A DNA stretch of 64,000 nt from Streptomyces sp. NBC_01549 (lineage in GTDB: Bacteria > Actinomycetota > Actinomycetes > Streptomycetales > Streptomycetaceae): assembly GCF_026339955.1 (NCBI RefSeq), contig NZ_JAPEPW010000002.1:1798001-1862000 (forward strand), read 5' to 3'. A program made the position numbers and the translations under genes. Each line of letters begins with the position of its first letter. The stretch's first letter is position 1. Under the pieces are notes generated by a model. The model had not been told where the DNA came from. It worked only from the letters and a program-made list of their open reading frames with translations, and did no database searches. Below, one piece after another: positions 18,290 to 27,518 of this stretch.

Positions 18290-20034
18290 CCAAGCGTACT
18301 GTGCCTTCCCGGGGGGCAACCCCCGGACCCCCGGCCGAAAAAGCAGGTCCGACGAGTCAGCCGGAGCGTGCTCGTGAGGTGGACTCCAGTGAATCGCTTC
18401 CCGACGGTATCCCGCAGGATGCGGCCGCCGCGCCGGAGGGACCTGGTGACACGACCGTGGAACCGGTCGGTGTGAAGGCGGAGGCCAAGGGCGACGGACC
18501 CGTTCCGGTGACGGAATGGGACAACCCGCTCCGTGACCGCCGTGACCGCCGCCTCCCCCTGATCGCGGGTCCCTCAGGACTCGTCATCTTCGGTGTCACC
18601 GGCGACCTGTCCCGCAAGAAGCTGATGCCGGCCGTCTACGACCTCGCCAACCGTGGTCTGCTGCCGCCGGGCTTCTCGCTCGTCGGATTCGCCCGCCGCG
18701 ACTGGGAGGACGAGGACTTCGCCCAGATCGTGCACGACTCGGTCCGTGACCACGCGCGGACGGAGTTCCGGGAGGAGGTCTGGCAGCAGCTCGCCGAGGG
18801 CATGCGGTTCGTCCCGGGCACCTTCGACGACGACACGGCGTTCAAGCAGCTGCGCTCGGCCATCGAGGAGCTCGACGCGGCCCGCGGCACCAGCGGCAAC
18901 TACGCCTTCTACCTCTCCGTACCGCCGAAATTCTTCCCGAAGGTCGTCCGGCAGCTCAAGAAGCACGGGCTCGCGAGCCCGCCGGAGGGTTCCTGGCGGC
19001 GCGCGGTCATCGAGAAGCCGTTCGGCCACGACCTGGAGAGCGCGCGCGAGCTGAACGCGCTGGTGCACGACGTGTTCGACCCGGAGCAGGTCTTCCGCAT
19101 CGACCACTACCTCGGCAAGGAGACCGTCCAGAACATCCTGGCGCTCCGCTTCGCCAACCAGATGTACGAGCCGATCTGGAACCGGTCGTACGTCGACCAC
19201 GTGCAGATCACCATGGCCGAGGACATCGGCATCGGCGGCCGGGCCGGCTACTACGACGGCATCGGCTCGGCCCGTGACGTCATCCAGAACCACCTGCTCC
19301 AGCTGATGGCGCTGACCGCCATGGAGGAGCCGATCGCCTTCGACGCCGAGTCGCTGCTGACCGAGAAGCTCAAGGTCCTCAAGTCGGTGAAGCTGCCGGA
19401 GAGCCTGGGCGAGCACACCGTCCGCGGCCAGTACGCGGCGAGCTGGCAGGGCGGCGAGAAGGTGCCCGGCTATCTGCAGGAGGAGGGCATCGACCCCCAC
19501 TCGACGACCGACACCTACGCGGCCGTCAAGCTGGAGGTCGACAACCGTCGCTGGGCGGGCGTCCCCTTCTATCTGCGCACCGGCAAGCGCCTGGGCCGGC
19601 GGGTGACGGAGATCGCGGTGGTCTTCCAGCGCGCCCCGCACTCCCCGTTCGACTCGACCGCCACCGAGGAGCTCGGCCAGAACGCGATCGTCATCCGCGT
19701 CCAGCCCGACGAGGGCATGACGGTGCGCTTCGGATCGAAGGTCCCGGGTACGTCGATGGAGATCCGGGACGTCACGATGGACTTCGCCTACGGCGAGTCG
19801 TTCACCGAGTCCAGCCCGGAGGCGTACGAACGCCTGATCCTGGATGTCCTGCTCGGCGACGCCAATCTCTTCCCCCGTCACCAGGAGGTGGAAGAGTCCT
19901 GGAAGATCCTCGACCCGATCGAGGAGTTCTGGGAGACCCACGGCAAGCCCGCGCAGTACCCCTCGGGCAGCTGGGGTCCGAAGGAAGCCGACGAGATGCT
20001 CGCACGAGACGGACGGAGCTGGCGCAGGCCATGA
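18286..20034 (+). CDS. zwf: Glucose-6-phosphate dehydrogenase with N-terminal extension
   Basis: The core has the nucleotide motif FGVTGDLSRKKLMP, the active-site signature RIDHYLGKETVQN and the EKPFGHD loop. It oxidises glucose 6-phosphate to the lactone with NADP or NAD. The product is 582 aa; the family is usually about 500-515. The extra ~74 residues are Pro/Glu/Ala-rich low complexity. This start is supported by GAAGGGGA just upstream and a 4-bp overlap with tal. A GTG at 18508 (VTEWDNPLRD) would give the usual length but has no ribosome site. OpcA is encoded immediately downstream, as expected for actinobacterial Zwf. Confidence 0.95.
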   Translation: MTKRTVPSRGATPGPPAEKAGPTSQPERAREVDSSESLPDGIPQDAAAAPEGPGDTTVEPVGVKAEAKGDGPVPVTEWDNPLRDRRDRRLPLIAGPSGLVIFGVTGDLSRKKLMPAVYDLANRGLLPPGFSLVGFARRDWEDEDFAQIVHDSVRDHARTEFREEVWQQLAEGMRFVPGTFDDDTAFKQLRSAIEELDAARGTSGNYAFYLSVPPKFFPKVVRQLKKHGLASPPEGSWRRAVIEKPFGHDLESARELNALVHDVFDPEQVFRIDHYLGKETVQNILALRFANQMYEPIWNRSYVDHVQITMAEDIGIGGRAGYYDGIGSARDVIQNHLLQLMALTAMEEPIAFDAESLLTEKLKVLKSVKLPESLGEHTVRGQYAASWQGGEKVPGYLQEEGIDPHSTTDTYAAVKLEVDNRRWAGVPFYLRTGKRLGRRVTEIAVVFQRAPHSPFDSTATEELGQNAIVIRVQPDEGMTVRFGSKVPGTSMEIRDVTMDFAYGESFTESSPEAYERLILDVLLGDANLFPRHQEVEESWKILDPIEEFWETHGKPAQYPSGSWGPKEADEMLARDGRSWRRP

Positions 20035-20966
20035 AGATCGACCTGACCGACACCACGGCAAGCAAGATCAACAAGGCGCTCGTGCAGGGGCGCCGTGCCA
20101 TCGGCACCCCCGCCGTGGGCATGGTCCTGACGATGGTCATCGTCACCGACGAAGAGAACGCGTACGACTCGATCAAGGCCGCCGAGGAGGCCTCGCGCGA
20201 GCACCCCTCGCGCACCCTGGTCGTCATCAAGCGGCACGCCCGCACCCCGCGCGACCGCACCACCTCGCGCCTCGACGCCGAGGTCCGGGTGGGCACCGAC
20301 TCCGGCGCCGGTGAGACCATCGTGCTGCGGACCTACGGAGAGGTGACCGACCACGCCGACTCCGTGGTCCTGCCGCTGCTGCTGCCGGACGCGCCCGTCG
20401 TGGTCTGGTGGCCGGTGAACGCCCCCGACGTACCCGCCAAGGACCCGCTGGGCGCCCTCGCGCAGCGCAGGATCACCGACATGTACGCCGTCGAGGCGCC
20501 GCTCACGGCCCTGGAGGCCCGCGTCAACTCGTACGCGCCCGGCGACACCGACCTGGCGTGGACCCGGCTGACACCGTGGCGCTCCATGCTGGCCGCCGCA
20601 CTCGACCAGGCCCGTACGAAGGTGATCTCGGCCGCCGTCGAGAGCGAGGCCGACAACCCGAGCGCCGAGCTGCTCGCCCGCTGGCTGGGCGCCCGGCTCG
20701 AAGTCCCGGTCGAGCGGGTCGTCACCGCCGGCCCGGTGGTGACCGCGGTACGGCTCGGCACGGAGAACGGCGAGATCGTGATCGACCGGCCCGAGGGCCC
20801 GCTGGCCACGCTGTCGCTGCCCGGGCAGCCCTCCCGCACCCTCGCCCTGAAGGTGCGCAGCACTTCCGAGCTGATCGCCGAGGAGCTCCGCCGCCTCGAC
20901 GCGGACGAGATGTACGCCGTCGCCCTGCGGGGCGAGGCCACCAAGGAGACCCCCCGTCATGTCTGA
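20031..20966 (+). CDS. opcA: OpcA, glucose-6-phosphate dehydrogenase assembly protein
   Basis: The 311-aa product resembles OpcA, an allosteric activator or assembly factor of G6PDH in actinobacteria and cyanobacteria. Recognisable features are the N-terminal TASKINKALVQGRRAIGTPAVGMVLTMV, PDAPVVVWWPVNAP and LTPWRSMLAAALDQ. It overlaps zwf by 4 bp and pgi by 8 bp, so it is translationally coupled to both. Confidence 0.93.
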   Translation: MKIDLTDTTASKINKALVQGRRAIGTPAVGMVLTMVIVTDEENAYDSIKAAEEASREHPSRTLVVIKRHARTPRDRTTSRLDAEVRVGTDSGAGETIVLRTYGEVTDHADSVVLPLLLPDAPVVVWWPVNAPDVPAKDPLGALAQRRITDMYAVEAPLTALEARVNSYAPGDTDLAWTRLTPWRSMLAAALDQARTKVISAAVESEADNPSAELLARWLGARLEVPVERVVTAGPVVTAVRLGTENGEIVIDRPEGPLATLSLPGQPSRTLALKVRSTSELIAEELRRLDADEMYAVALRGEATKETPRHV

Positions 20967-22608
20967 CTCCCCCAAGCTCACGCGGCGTCCGGAGTGGGTG
21001 GCCCTGGAGGACCACCGCGCGGACGGTCTGCTCCACCCGCGGCTGCGTGAGCTGTTCGCCGCCGATCCCGCCCGCGCGGAGCGCTATGTCGTACGGGTCG
21101 GCGATCTGCGGATCGACTACTCCAAGCACCTGATCACGGACGAGACCCTCGCCCTCCTCCAGGAACTGGCCACCGCCACCGATGTGTTCGGGCTGCGGGA
21201 CGCGATGTTCCGCGGCGAGAGGATCAACGCCACCGAGGACCGGGCCGTGCTGCACACCGCGCTGCGGGCCCCGCGGAACGCCGTGATCGAGGTCGACGGC
21301 GAGAACGTCGTCCCCGGCGTGCACACCGTGCTCGACAAGATGGCCGACTTCGCCGAGCGGGTCCGCGCCGGCGAGTGGACCGGTCACACGGGTCGTCCTC
21401 TCCGCAATGTCGTCAACATCGGTATCGGCGGCTCCGACCTCGGTCCGGCGATGGCCTACGAGGCGCTGCGCGCCTTCACGGACCGTTCGCTGACCGTGCG
21501 GTTCGTGTCGAACGTGGACGGCGCCGATCTGCACGAGGCCGTCCGCGACCTCGACCCGGCCGAGACGCTGTTCATCGTCGCCTCCAAGACGTTCACCACC
21601 ATCGAGACCATCACCAACGCCACCTCGGCTCGGACTTGGCTGCTGGACAGGTTCGACGGCGACGAGAAGGCCGTCGCCAAGCACTTCGTGGCGCTGTCGA
21701 CGAACGCCGACAAGGTGGCGGACTTCGGTATCGACACGGCCAACATGTTCGGGTTCTGGGACTGGGTCGGCGGACGCTACTCCTTCGACTCGGCGATCGG
21801 CCTGTCGTTGATGATCGCGATCGGCCCGGACCGCTTCCGTGAGCTGCTCGACGGGTTCAGGATCGTCGACGAGCACTTCCGTACGGCTCCTGCCGAGGCC
21901 AACGCTCCTTTGCTGCTAGGCCTGTTGGGCATCTGGTACGGCAACTTCTTCGACGCCCAGTCGCACGCCGTGCTGCCGTACTCGCACTATCTGTCCAAGT
22001 TCACCGCCTACCTGCAGCAGCTGGACATGGAGTCCAACGGCAAGTCGGTGGACCGCGACGGCGAGCCGGTGGAGTGGCAGACCGGTCCGGTGGTGTGGGG
22101 CACGCCCGGCACCAACGGGCAGCACGCGTACTACCAGCTCATCCACCAGGGTACGAAGCTGATCCCGGCCGACTTCATCGGCTTCGCCAACCCGGTCGAC
22201 GAGCTGGAGCCCGAACTCGCAGCCCAGCACGACCTGTTGATGGCGAACTTCTTCGCACAGACCCAGGCCCTCGCCTTCGGCAAGACGCCGGACGAGGTGC
22301 GCGCCGAGGGCGTGCCCGAGGAACTGGTGGCGCACAAGACGTTCAAGGGCAACCACCCGACGACCACGATCCTCGCGAGCGAGCTGACGCCGTCGGTCCT
22401 CGGCCAGCTCATCGCCCTCTACGAGCACAAGGTGTTCGTCCAGGGCGCGATCTGGAACATCGACTCCTTCGACCAGTGGGGAGTCGAGCTGGGCAAGGTC
22501 CTAGCCAAGCGGGTGGAACCAGCGCTGACCGAGGGCGCCGACGTGAGGGGCCTCGACCCCTCCACCGCCGCCCTCGTGGCCGCGTACCGCACTCTCCGAA
22601 AGAATTGA
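20959..22608 (+). CDS. pgi: Glucose-6-phosphate isomerase
   Basis: The 549-aa enzyme interconverts glucose 6-phosphate and fructose 6-phosphate. Motifs include VVNIGIGGSDLGPAMAYEAL, IVASKTFTTIETITNA, the NGQHAYYQLIHQGT signature, and the C-terminal active-site Lys in HKVFVQGAIWNIDSFDQWGVELGK. It overlaps opcA by 8 bp. With the operon it allows carbon to cycle back from fructose 6-phosphate into the oxidative branch. Confidence 0.96.
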   Translation: MSDSPKLTRRPEWVALEDHRADGLLHPRLRELFAADPARAERYVVRVGDLRIDYSKHLITDETLALLQELATATDVFGLRDAMFRGERINATEDRAVLHTALRAPRNAVIEVDGENVVPGVHTVLDKMADFAERVRAGEWTGHTGRPLRNVVNIGIGGSDLGPAMAYEALRAFTDRSLTVRFVSNVDGADLHEAVRDLDPAETLFIVASKTFTTIETITNATSARTWLLDRFDGDEKAVAKHFVALSTNADKVADFGIDTANMFGFWDWVGGRYSFDSAIGLSLMIAIGPDRFRELLDGFRIVDEHFRTAPAEANAPLLLGLLGIWYGNFFDAQSHAVLPYSHYLSKFTAYLQQLDMESNGKSVDRDGEPVEWQTGPVVWGTPGTNGQHAYYQLIHQGTKLIPADFIGFANPVDELEPELAAQHDLLMANFFAQTQALAFGKTPDEVRAEGVPEELVAHKTFKGNHPTTTILASELTPSVLGQLIALYEHKVFVQGAIWNIDSFDQWGVELGKVLAKRVEPALTEGADVRGLDPSTAALVAAYRTLRKN

Positions 22609-22655
22609 ATCCTCACCCTTGCGAACAGGGTTGATTCCTGGCTCACACAGCCCAG

Positions 22656-22670
22656 CGGAACACCGTTCCG
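22656..22670. promoter_or_regulatory. Inverted repeat in the pgi-gnd gap
   Basis: CGGAACACCGTTCCG is a perfect 6-3-6 inverted repeat in the 170-bp gap between pgi and gnd. It could be an operator for a separate gnd promoter or a weak hairpin. Nothing else clear is seen in this gap. Confidence 0.3.
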
Positions 22671-22778
22671 TCAGGTCTTACACGATCAACGCCAGCCGGG
22701 TCGAAACCTGCCCGGCAACATGCCAAGTTCTCGCATGTTGAGGCACGTAATCTACATCACACTCTGGAGCACCGCGAA

Positions 22779-23666
22779 GTGAACAACATGCAGCTCGGAC
22801 TCATCGGCCTCGGCAAGATGGGCGGCAACATGCGCGAGCGGATCCGCCGCGCGGGCCACACGGTCGTCGGCTACGACCGTAACCCCGAGGTCTCGGACGT
22901 GAGCAGCCTCACCGAACTCGTGAGCGCGCTCGAAGGCCCGCGCGTGGTGTGGGTGATGGTCCCCGCCGGCGCCCCGACCCAGTCGGTCATCGACGAGCTC
23001 GGCGACCTGCTGGAGCCGGGTGACACCGTCGTCGACGGCGGCAACTCCCGCTGGACGGACGACGAGAAGCACGCGGAGGAACTGGCCGCCAAGGGCATCG
23101 GCTTCGTCGACGCGGGCGTCTCCGGCGGCGTCTGGGGCCTCAAGAACGGCTACGCGCTGATGGTCGGCGGCGACGCCGAGCACATCGCGAAGGTGCAGCC
23201 CATCTTCGACGCCCTCAAGCCCGAGGGCGACGCCGGCTTCGTGCACGCCGGCAAGGTCGGCGCGGGCCACTTCTCCAAGATGGTCCACAACGGCATCGAG
23301 TACGCCATGATGCAGGCCTACGCCGAGGGCTGGGAGCTCCTGGAGAAGGTCCACTCCGTCACCGACGTGCGTGAGGTCTTCCGCTCCTGGCAGGAAGGCA
23401 CCGTCATCCGCTCCTGGCTGCTCGACCTCGCCGTCAACGCGCTGGACGACGACGAGCACCTGGAGAAGCTGCGCGGCTACGCGGACGACTCCGGCGAGGG
23501 CCGCTGGACCGTCGAGGCCGCCATCGACAACGCCGTCCCGCTGCCCGCCATCACCGCCTCCCTCTTCGCGCGGTTCGCCTCCCGTCAGGACGACTCCCCG
23601 CAGATGAAGATGATCGCGGCGCTGCGCAACCAGTTCGGCGGCCACGCCGTCGAGTCGGCGAAGTAA
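22779..23666 (+). CDS. gnd: 6-phosphogluconate dehydrogenase (decarboxylating), short type
   Basis: The 295-aa protein has the dinucleotide fold GLIGLGKMGGNM, the substrate motif DAGVSGGVWGLKNGYALMVGG, and the catalytic lysine in KMVHNGIEYAMMQAYAEG. At about 295 residues it is the short form, distinct from the ~470-aa GndA. It converts 6-phosphogluconate to ribulose 5-phosphate and CO2. GTG 22779 has GGAG ten bases upstream; ATG 22788 is an alternative nine bases in. It sits 170 bp after pgi and may have its own promoter. Confidence 0.93.
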   Translation: MNNMQLGLIGLGKMGGNMRERIRRAGHTVVGYDRNPEVSDVSSLTELVSALEGPRVVWVMVPAGAPTQSVIDELGDLLEPGDTVVDGGNSRWTDDEKHAEELAAKGIGFVDAGVSGGVWGLKNGYALMVGGDAEHIAKVQPIFDALKPEGDAGFVHAGKVGAGHFSKMVHNGIEYAMMQAYAEGWELLEKVHSVTDVREVFRSWQEGTVIRSWLLDLAVNALDDDEHLEKLRGYADDSGEGRWTVEAAIDNAVPLPAITASLFARFASRQDDSPQMKMIAALRNQFGGHAVESAK

Positions 23667-23671
23667 CGACC

Positions 23672-24277
23672 ATGGGCGACCTCCTGTTGGTCCGTCACGG
23701 TGAGACCGAGTGGAGCGTGTCGGGCCAGCACACCAGCTGGACCGACCTGCCCCTCACCCAGCGCGGCGAGGAACAGGCCAAGTCCCTCGCACCGCTGCTC
23801 GCCGGCCGGACCTTCGCCCTGGCCCTGACCAGCCCGCTCGGCCGCGCGGTACGCACGGCAGAACTCGCGGGCGTGTACGGGGCCGTGGCCGACCCCGATC
23901 TGCACGAGTGGGACTACGGCGCGTACGAAGGCATCACGACCGTCGAGATACACCGCACCCGGCCCGACTGGTTCCTGTGGAACGACGGCGTGCCGCCCGG
24001 CCCCGACGGCCGTCCCGGCGAGTCACCGGCGGAGGTGGCGGAGCGCGCCGACCGTGTGCTGTCCCGCGTCGGGCCGGCGCTCGCCGACGGCGACGTGATC
24101 CTCGTGGCACACGGCCACTTCCTGCGCGTGCTGACGGCCCGTCGGCTCGGGCTGTCCCCCGCGGACGGGCGACTGTTCCAGCTCGCGACGGGCACCGTCA
24201 GCCGGTTGTCCACCGAGCACGGGCATCCTGTGATCGCCGAGTGGAACACCACCGGAACTTCCGCGGCGGTTCGCTAG
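23672..24277 (+). CDS. Histidine phosphatase (phosphoglycerate mutase-like)
   Basis: The 201-aa protein has the phospho-acceptor motif LVRHGETEW at the N-terminus and the second catalytic His in LVAHGHFLRVL. The fold is shared by cofactor-dependent phosphoglycerate mutases and broad phosphatases. The short length and lack of mutase insertions favour a phosphatase of a sugar phosphate or similar. It begins 6 bp after gnd and is probably co-transcribed, perhaps dephosphorylating a pentose phosphate pathway product. Confidence 0.85.
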   Translation: MGDLLLVRHGETEWSVSGQHTSWTDLPLTQRGEEQAKSLAPLLAGRTFALALTSPLGRAVRTAELAGVYGAVADPDLHEWDYGAYEGITTVEIHRTRPDWFLWNDGVPPGPDGRPGESPAEVAERADRVLSRVGPALADGDVILVAHGHFLRVLTARRLGLSPADGRLFQLATGTVSRLSTEHGHPVIAEWNTTGTSAAVR

Positions 24278-24297
24278 TTTCTACATTGCTGTAGAAA
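24278..24297. promoter_or_regulatory. Perfect palindrome TTTCTACA-TTGC-TGTAGAAA
   Basis: An 8-4-8 perfect inverted repeat immediately after the phosphatase stop. The CTACA...TGTAG core resembles sites for BlaI/MecI-type winged-helix repressors, but no such gene is nearby. It could be an operator left from a lost gene; the next frame downstream looks truncated. Confidence 0.4.
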
Positions 24298-24310
24298 TCG
24301 AAGAGGTCAT

Positions 24311-24332
24311 GGTCCGCCCTCCGGGGCGGACC
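24311..24332. terminator. Hairpin downstream of gnd-phosphatase
   Basis: Arms GGTCCGCCC and GGGCGGACC around TCCG form a perfect 9-bp stem. It lies 33 bp after the phosphatase stop. There is no T-run, as is common for Streptomyces terminators. Confidence 0.6.
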
Positions 24333-24359
24333 GGGCCTCTCCCAACGTATGGAGTTCTC

Positions 24360-24443
24360 ATGGCCCTGTGGGACCGCATCAAGGAGTCCGCGTCGGTTCC
24401 CCACCGGTCCCGGCCGTGCCACCTCTGCGGCCGGGACACGTGA
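24360..24443 (+). pseudogene. 27-codon remnant, start of a TerB-like gene
   Basis: ATG 24360 after a GGAG site opens MALWDRIKESAS, which matches, from memory, the N-terminus of the widespread Streptomyces TerB-like (tellurite-resistance family) proteins. It then switches to an unrelated Cys-containing tail and stops at 24443. A deletion joining the first 12 codons to other DNA would explain this. Confidence 0.35.
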
Positions 24444-24449
24444 GGTGGC

Positions 24450-25409
24450 TCAGGCGCCGCGCGAGGAGCGCCTGCGCCACTTCACGAACTCCGCCTCCGG
24501 GTCGCCGGTGCACGACCAGGGCATCCGGCTGGCGCGCACCCCGAGGATCCGGAAGAGCGGGGCCGCGAGGTCGGGCAGGCCCGCGTAGCCGGCGGCGTGC
24601 GCCAGGTAGTTGAGGTCACGCACCTCCTCCGGTGCGGGCTGGCCGTCCGGGCGCGCGGTGATCCAGCGCTGCCAGGTGCGCCGTACGTCGTCGACGGCTC
24701 CGTCGTTGTTCCAGTGCCGGTCGAGATCGCCGGGCGCCTCCCCCCTGCCGTTCGCCCCGTCCTGAAGAGAGCGGTACTCCTCGACGCGGGCGAACTGCAC
24801 CAGAACCGGCAGCGCGCAGCCCGGCGGGGCGACGGCCGCGGCGTCACGGGCGAAGTCGTACATCAAGCCGTGGGTGCCGTGCCAGCGCGCCGAGTAGTAG
24901 CGCAGCACATGGAGGTGGCCCTCCATCGTGTAGGGGTCGCGGGCATGCAACTCGTCCCACCAGCGGCCGAGTTCCTGGCGGCGCACCCCGGCGGTGTAGA
25001 GCCGGGCGACGGAGATGAGACAGATCCAGGGTGTGGGGTCCTCGGGGCAGGCCTCGGCGCCCTGGAGACAGGCCATCACCGCCTGGTCGACGCGGCGCTG
25101 TTCGACGGGTACGTGCCCGCCCGCGGCGGCGAGGGTGAAGGCCCTGGCCACCTCGGTCGCGGCCCGCAGGACCAGCGCGTCGGCGCTGCGGGGCTCCGCG
25201 GCGAGCCAGGACTCGACCAGCGAGTTGCCCGCGCACGCCGGCGCGAGCAGCCGGATCCGGTGGCCGCGCACGGACCACGCGGGACCGGTCACCCGCAGCA
25301 GATCACGCAGGCCCTGCCAGCGGCCGTTGGCGATGTCCTTGCGTGCGGTGGTGAGGCGCGCATCCCCGTAGTCGGGGTCGAAGTCGGGGGTGAAGCGGTC
25401 TCCCGGCAT
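24450..25409 (-). CDS. Conserved hypothetical protein, possibly DUF4034
   Basis: The 319-aa product starts at ATG 25409 after GAGAGGGAG. It is alpha-helical and Ala/Arg-rich with no signal peptide or membrane segment. Features are DYGDARLTTARKDIANGRWQ at the start, PTPWICLISVARL, and RYYSARWHGTHGLMYDFARDAA in the middle, which resembles the DUF4034 / TPR-like family of Streptomyces cytosolic proteins. No catalytic motif is visible and the function is unknown to me. Confidence 0.7.
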   Translation of the reverse strand: MPGDRFTPDFDPDYGDARLTTARKDIANGRWQGLRDLLRVTGPAWSVRGHRIRLLAPACAGNSLVESWLAAEPRSADALVLRAATEVARAFTLAAAGGHVPVEQRRVDQAVMACLQGAEACPEDPTPWICLISVARLYTAGVRRQELGRWWDELHARDPYTMEGHLHVLRYYSARWHGTHGLMYDFARDAAAVAPPGCALPVLVQFARVEEYRSLQDGANGRGEAPGDLDRHWNNDGAVDDVRRTWQRWITARPDGQPAPEEVRDLNYLAHAAGYAGLPDLAAPLFRILGVRASRMPWSCTGDPEAEFVKWRRRSSRGA

Positions 25410-25573
25410 GGACTCCCTCTCAGAACGTGAAGCACTGAAACCGGCCTCGGAGCCGGAGGCCGATTGCTCCACGTCCTGGGCGGCAGACTGGGGGCGATGC
25501 CGCGCTGCCGCTGTGATCGGCCGACGGTCGCTCCGCAGAGGTGTTCCGCGGGTGGTGCGATGATAGCGGTGGT

Positions 25574-25589
25574 CATTGATGTTTCAATG
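25574..25589. promoter_or_regulatory. Inverted repeat upstream of the DUF4034-like gene
   Basis: CATTGA-TGTT-TCAATG is a perfect 6-4-6 palindrome, overlapped on the minus strand by TTGACA. It lies in the AT-richest part of the 249-bp gap between the quiC1 stop (25659) and the hypothetical gene start. It is a possible operator/promoter for the latter. Confidence 0.35.
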
Positions 25590-25658
25590 TCAACTGACGG
25601 GTAATATGCGCCGCGCGGGGCTCAGATGAGCGGCCTCATGACATGACTGTGCTGTCTG

Positions 25659-27461
25659 TCAGCGCCCTGGTCGGCGCACCCTGTGCTGCGCGGCCAGCCG
25701 CACCGGGGCGTTCTGGGCTCCGTAGCCCCGGTAACCGCCGTCCCGCTGGACGAGTTCGAAGAAGACACGGCCGACCGTCTCCGTGTAGCAGTGGCGGAAC
25801 TCGCCCTCCGCGTCGCGGTCGTAGAGGATGCCGAGTTCCCGGTACGCCGCCAGCTCGCCGTCGGCGAACTCATAGCGGGCGGCCAGGTCGTCGTAGTAGT
25901 TCGCGGGTATCGGCAGCAGCCGGCCGCCGGCCTCGCGGAAGCGGCGGGCCGCGGCGACCACGTCGTCCGTGGCGAGGGCGATGTGCTGGGCGCGAGCACC
26001 CTCGTCGGTGGGGGCGGGGCCCACACCGAGGGCGATCCGGACGCTGCCGTCGGCGTTGGTGACCGCGCGGCTGCGGTGCAGTCCGTACGGGTCGGCGACA
26101 TCGACGCTGTCCTGCGCGCTCAGGCCGAGCACGCTGCGATGGAAGAGGGCCGCCTCGTCGAACTGGTGCCAGGGCTGGGTGAGGGCCAGGTGGTCGATGC
26201 GGGCCACGTGCTGCGGAAGTCGTTCGTGTACGACCGCCACGAAGTCGCCCGTCCAGCTCGTGAGTTCGGGGCGCCCGGGGTGATCCGTGACGCAGAAGAA
26301 GAGTTCGGTGCCGTCGGGGGCGGCCACCGCGTCCAACAGGGCGTCCTCGGGGGCACGGCGGCGGGGCAGGGCCGGGGCCAGGAGGGATTCGGCGCGCCGG
26401 GCCGCGGCGGCCGGGTCCGGGGACTCCAGGCCTACGGCGGCAAGGGAGGTGCCGTCGCGCCGGGCGGCCGGACCGGTGTTGACCAGGACGCGGGCCTCGC
26501 CCTGCTGCCAGAGGTCCACCGGCTTGCTGCGGTGCCTGGCCCTGCGGGTGAAACCGAGGGCGCCGAGGAGCCCGGTGACGGGTTCGGCGTCGGGGGTGAC
26601 GAGTTCGGCGAAGGCGACACCGGTCGGCACCACGGGCACGGGCGGGGTCGCGAGTCCCGTCGCCTCCTGGAGGACGAGAAGGGAACGGCGCGCGTCCACG
26701 GCGGTCGGGCCTGCCTCGGCCTGCCGGAAGACGTCGTTGAAGACCTCGAGGGAGAGTGGTCCGCGGTATCCGGCACGCAGGACGTGTCCGAGGAACCCCG
26801 CGATGTCGAAGCCGCCCTGGCCCGGGAAGCAACGGTAGTGGCGGCTCCACTGCAGGACGTCCATCGCCATCAGCGGGGCGTCGGCCAACTGCAGGAAGAA
26901 GATCTTCTCGCCGGGGATGTCCTCGATGCCCTTGGGGTCGCCGCCCCGGGCGAGGATGTGGAAGCTGTCCAGGCATGTGCCGAGGGCGGGGTGGTCCGCG
27001 GCTTCGACGATGCTCCAGGCGTGGTCGTACGTACTCACATGGCGGCCCCACGCGAGCGCCTCGTAGGCGACGCGCATGCCGAAGTCCTGTGCGAGGTCGG
27101 CGAGCCGGCGCAGTTGGTCGGCCGCGAGCGCGTCGTCGTCCACGGCGCGCGGGGAGACGCTGGAGCACACCAGGACCGTGTCGGCCCCGAGGCGCCGCAT
27201 GAGTTCGAACTTGTGCCGGGCGCGGCGCAGATTGCGGGCGAACTCCTCCTCGGGCACCGCTTCGATGTCCCGCATCGGCTGGTACAGATCGATGCTCAGA
27301 CCGAGGTCGGCGGTGCGGGCCCGGATCTCCTCGGGCGTGAGGGGGCTCGCGAGCAGATCGTTCTCGAAGATCTCCACCCCGTCGAACCCCGCCCGCGCCG
27401 CGGCCGTGAGCTTCTCGGTCAGGGACCCACTGAGCGAGACAGTGGCAATGGACGTACGCAC
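25659..27461 (-). CDS. quiC1: 3-dehydroshikimate dehydratase (QuiC1-type, TIM barrel fused to HPPD-like domain)
   Basis: The 600-aa fusion has an N-terminal sugar-phosphate isomerase/AP-endonuclease-like TIM barrel (residues 1 to about 275; GFDGVEIFENDL, VAYEALAWGRH, LDSFHILARGG, PLSLEVFND) and a C-terminal glyoxalase-type region like 4-hydroxyphenylpyruvate dioxygenase (HIALATDD...FFELVQRDGGYRGYG). This architecture is that of bacterial QuiC1, which dehydrates 3-dehydroshikimate to protocatechuate. The GTG at 27461 has AAGGAG seven bases upstream. It follows aroE on the same strand, so the pair converts shikimate to protocatechuate. A QuiC1-like assignment fits better than a true HPPD because of the N-terminal half and the neighbours. 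Confidence 0.85.
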   Translation of the reverse strand: MRTSIATVSLSGSLTEKLTAAARAGFDGVEIFENDLLASPLTPEEIRARTADLGLSIDLYQPMRDIEAVPEEEFARNLRRARHKFELMRRLGADTVLVCSSVSPRAVDDDALAADQLRRLADLAQDFGMRVAYEALAWGRHVSTYDHAWSIVEAADHPALGTCLDSFHILARGGDPKGIEDIPGEKIFFLQLADAPLMAMDVLQWSRHYRCFPGQGGFDIAGFLGHVLRAGYRGPLSLEVFNDVFRQAEAGPTAVDARRSLLVLQEATGLATPPVPVVPTGVAFAELVTPDAEPVTGLLGALGFTRRARHRSKPVDLWQQGEARVLVNTGPAARRDGTSLAAVGLESPDPAAAARRAESLLAPALPRRRAPEDALLDAVAAPDGTELFFCVTDHPGRPELTSWTGDFVAVVHERLPQHVARIDHLALTQPWHQFDEAALFHRSVLGLSAQDSVDVADPYGLHRSRAVTNADGSVRIALGVGPAPTDEGARAQHIALATDDVVAAARRFREAGGRLLPIPANYYDDLAARYEFADGELAAYRELGILYDRDAEGEFRHCYTETVGRVFFELVQRDGGYRGYGAQNAPVRLAAQHRVRRPGR

Positions 27462-27518
27462 GTCGATACTCCTTAGCAATCGCTCCACAACCGGAGCCAC
27501 CCCACCCATGAGGCGCCC

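Noticed and set aside
25659..27461. Considered as a plain 4-hydroxyphenylpyruvate dioxygenase
   Set aside because: The N-terminal half is a sugar-phosphate-isomerase TIM barrel and the neighbours are shikimate genes, so QuiC1-type dehydratase fits better.
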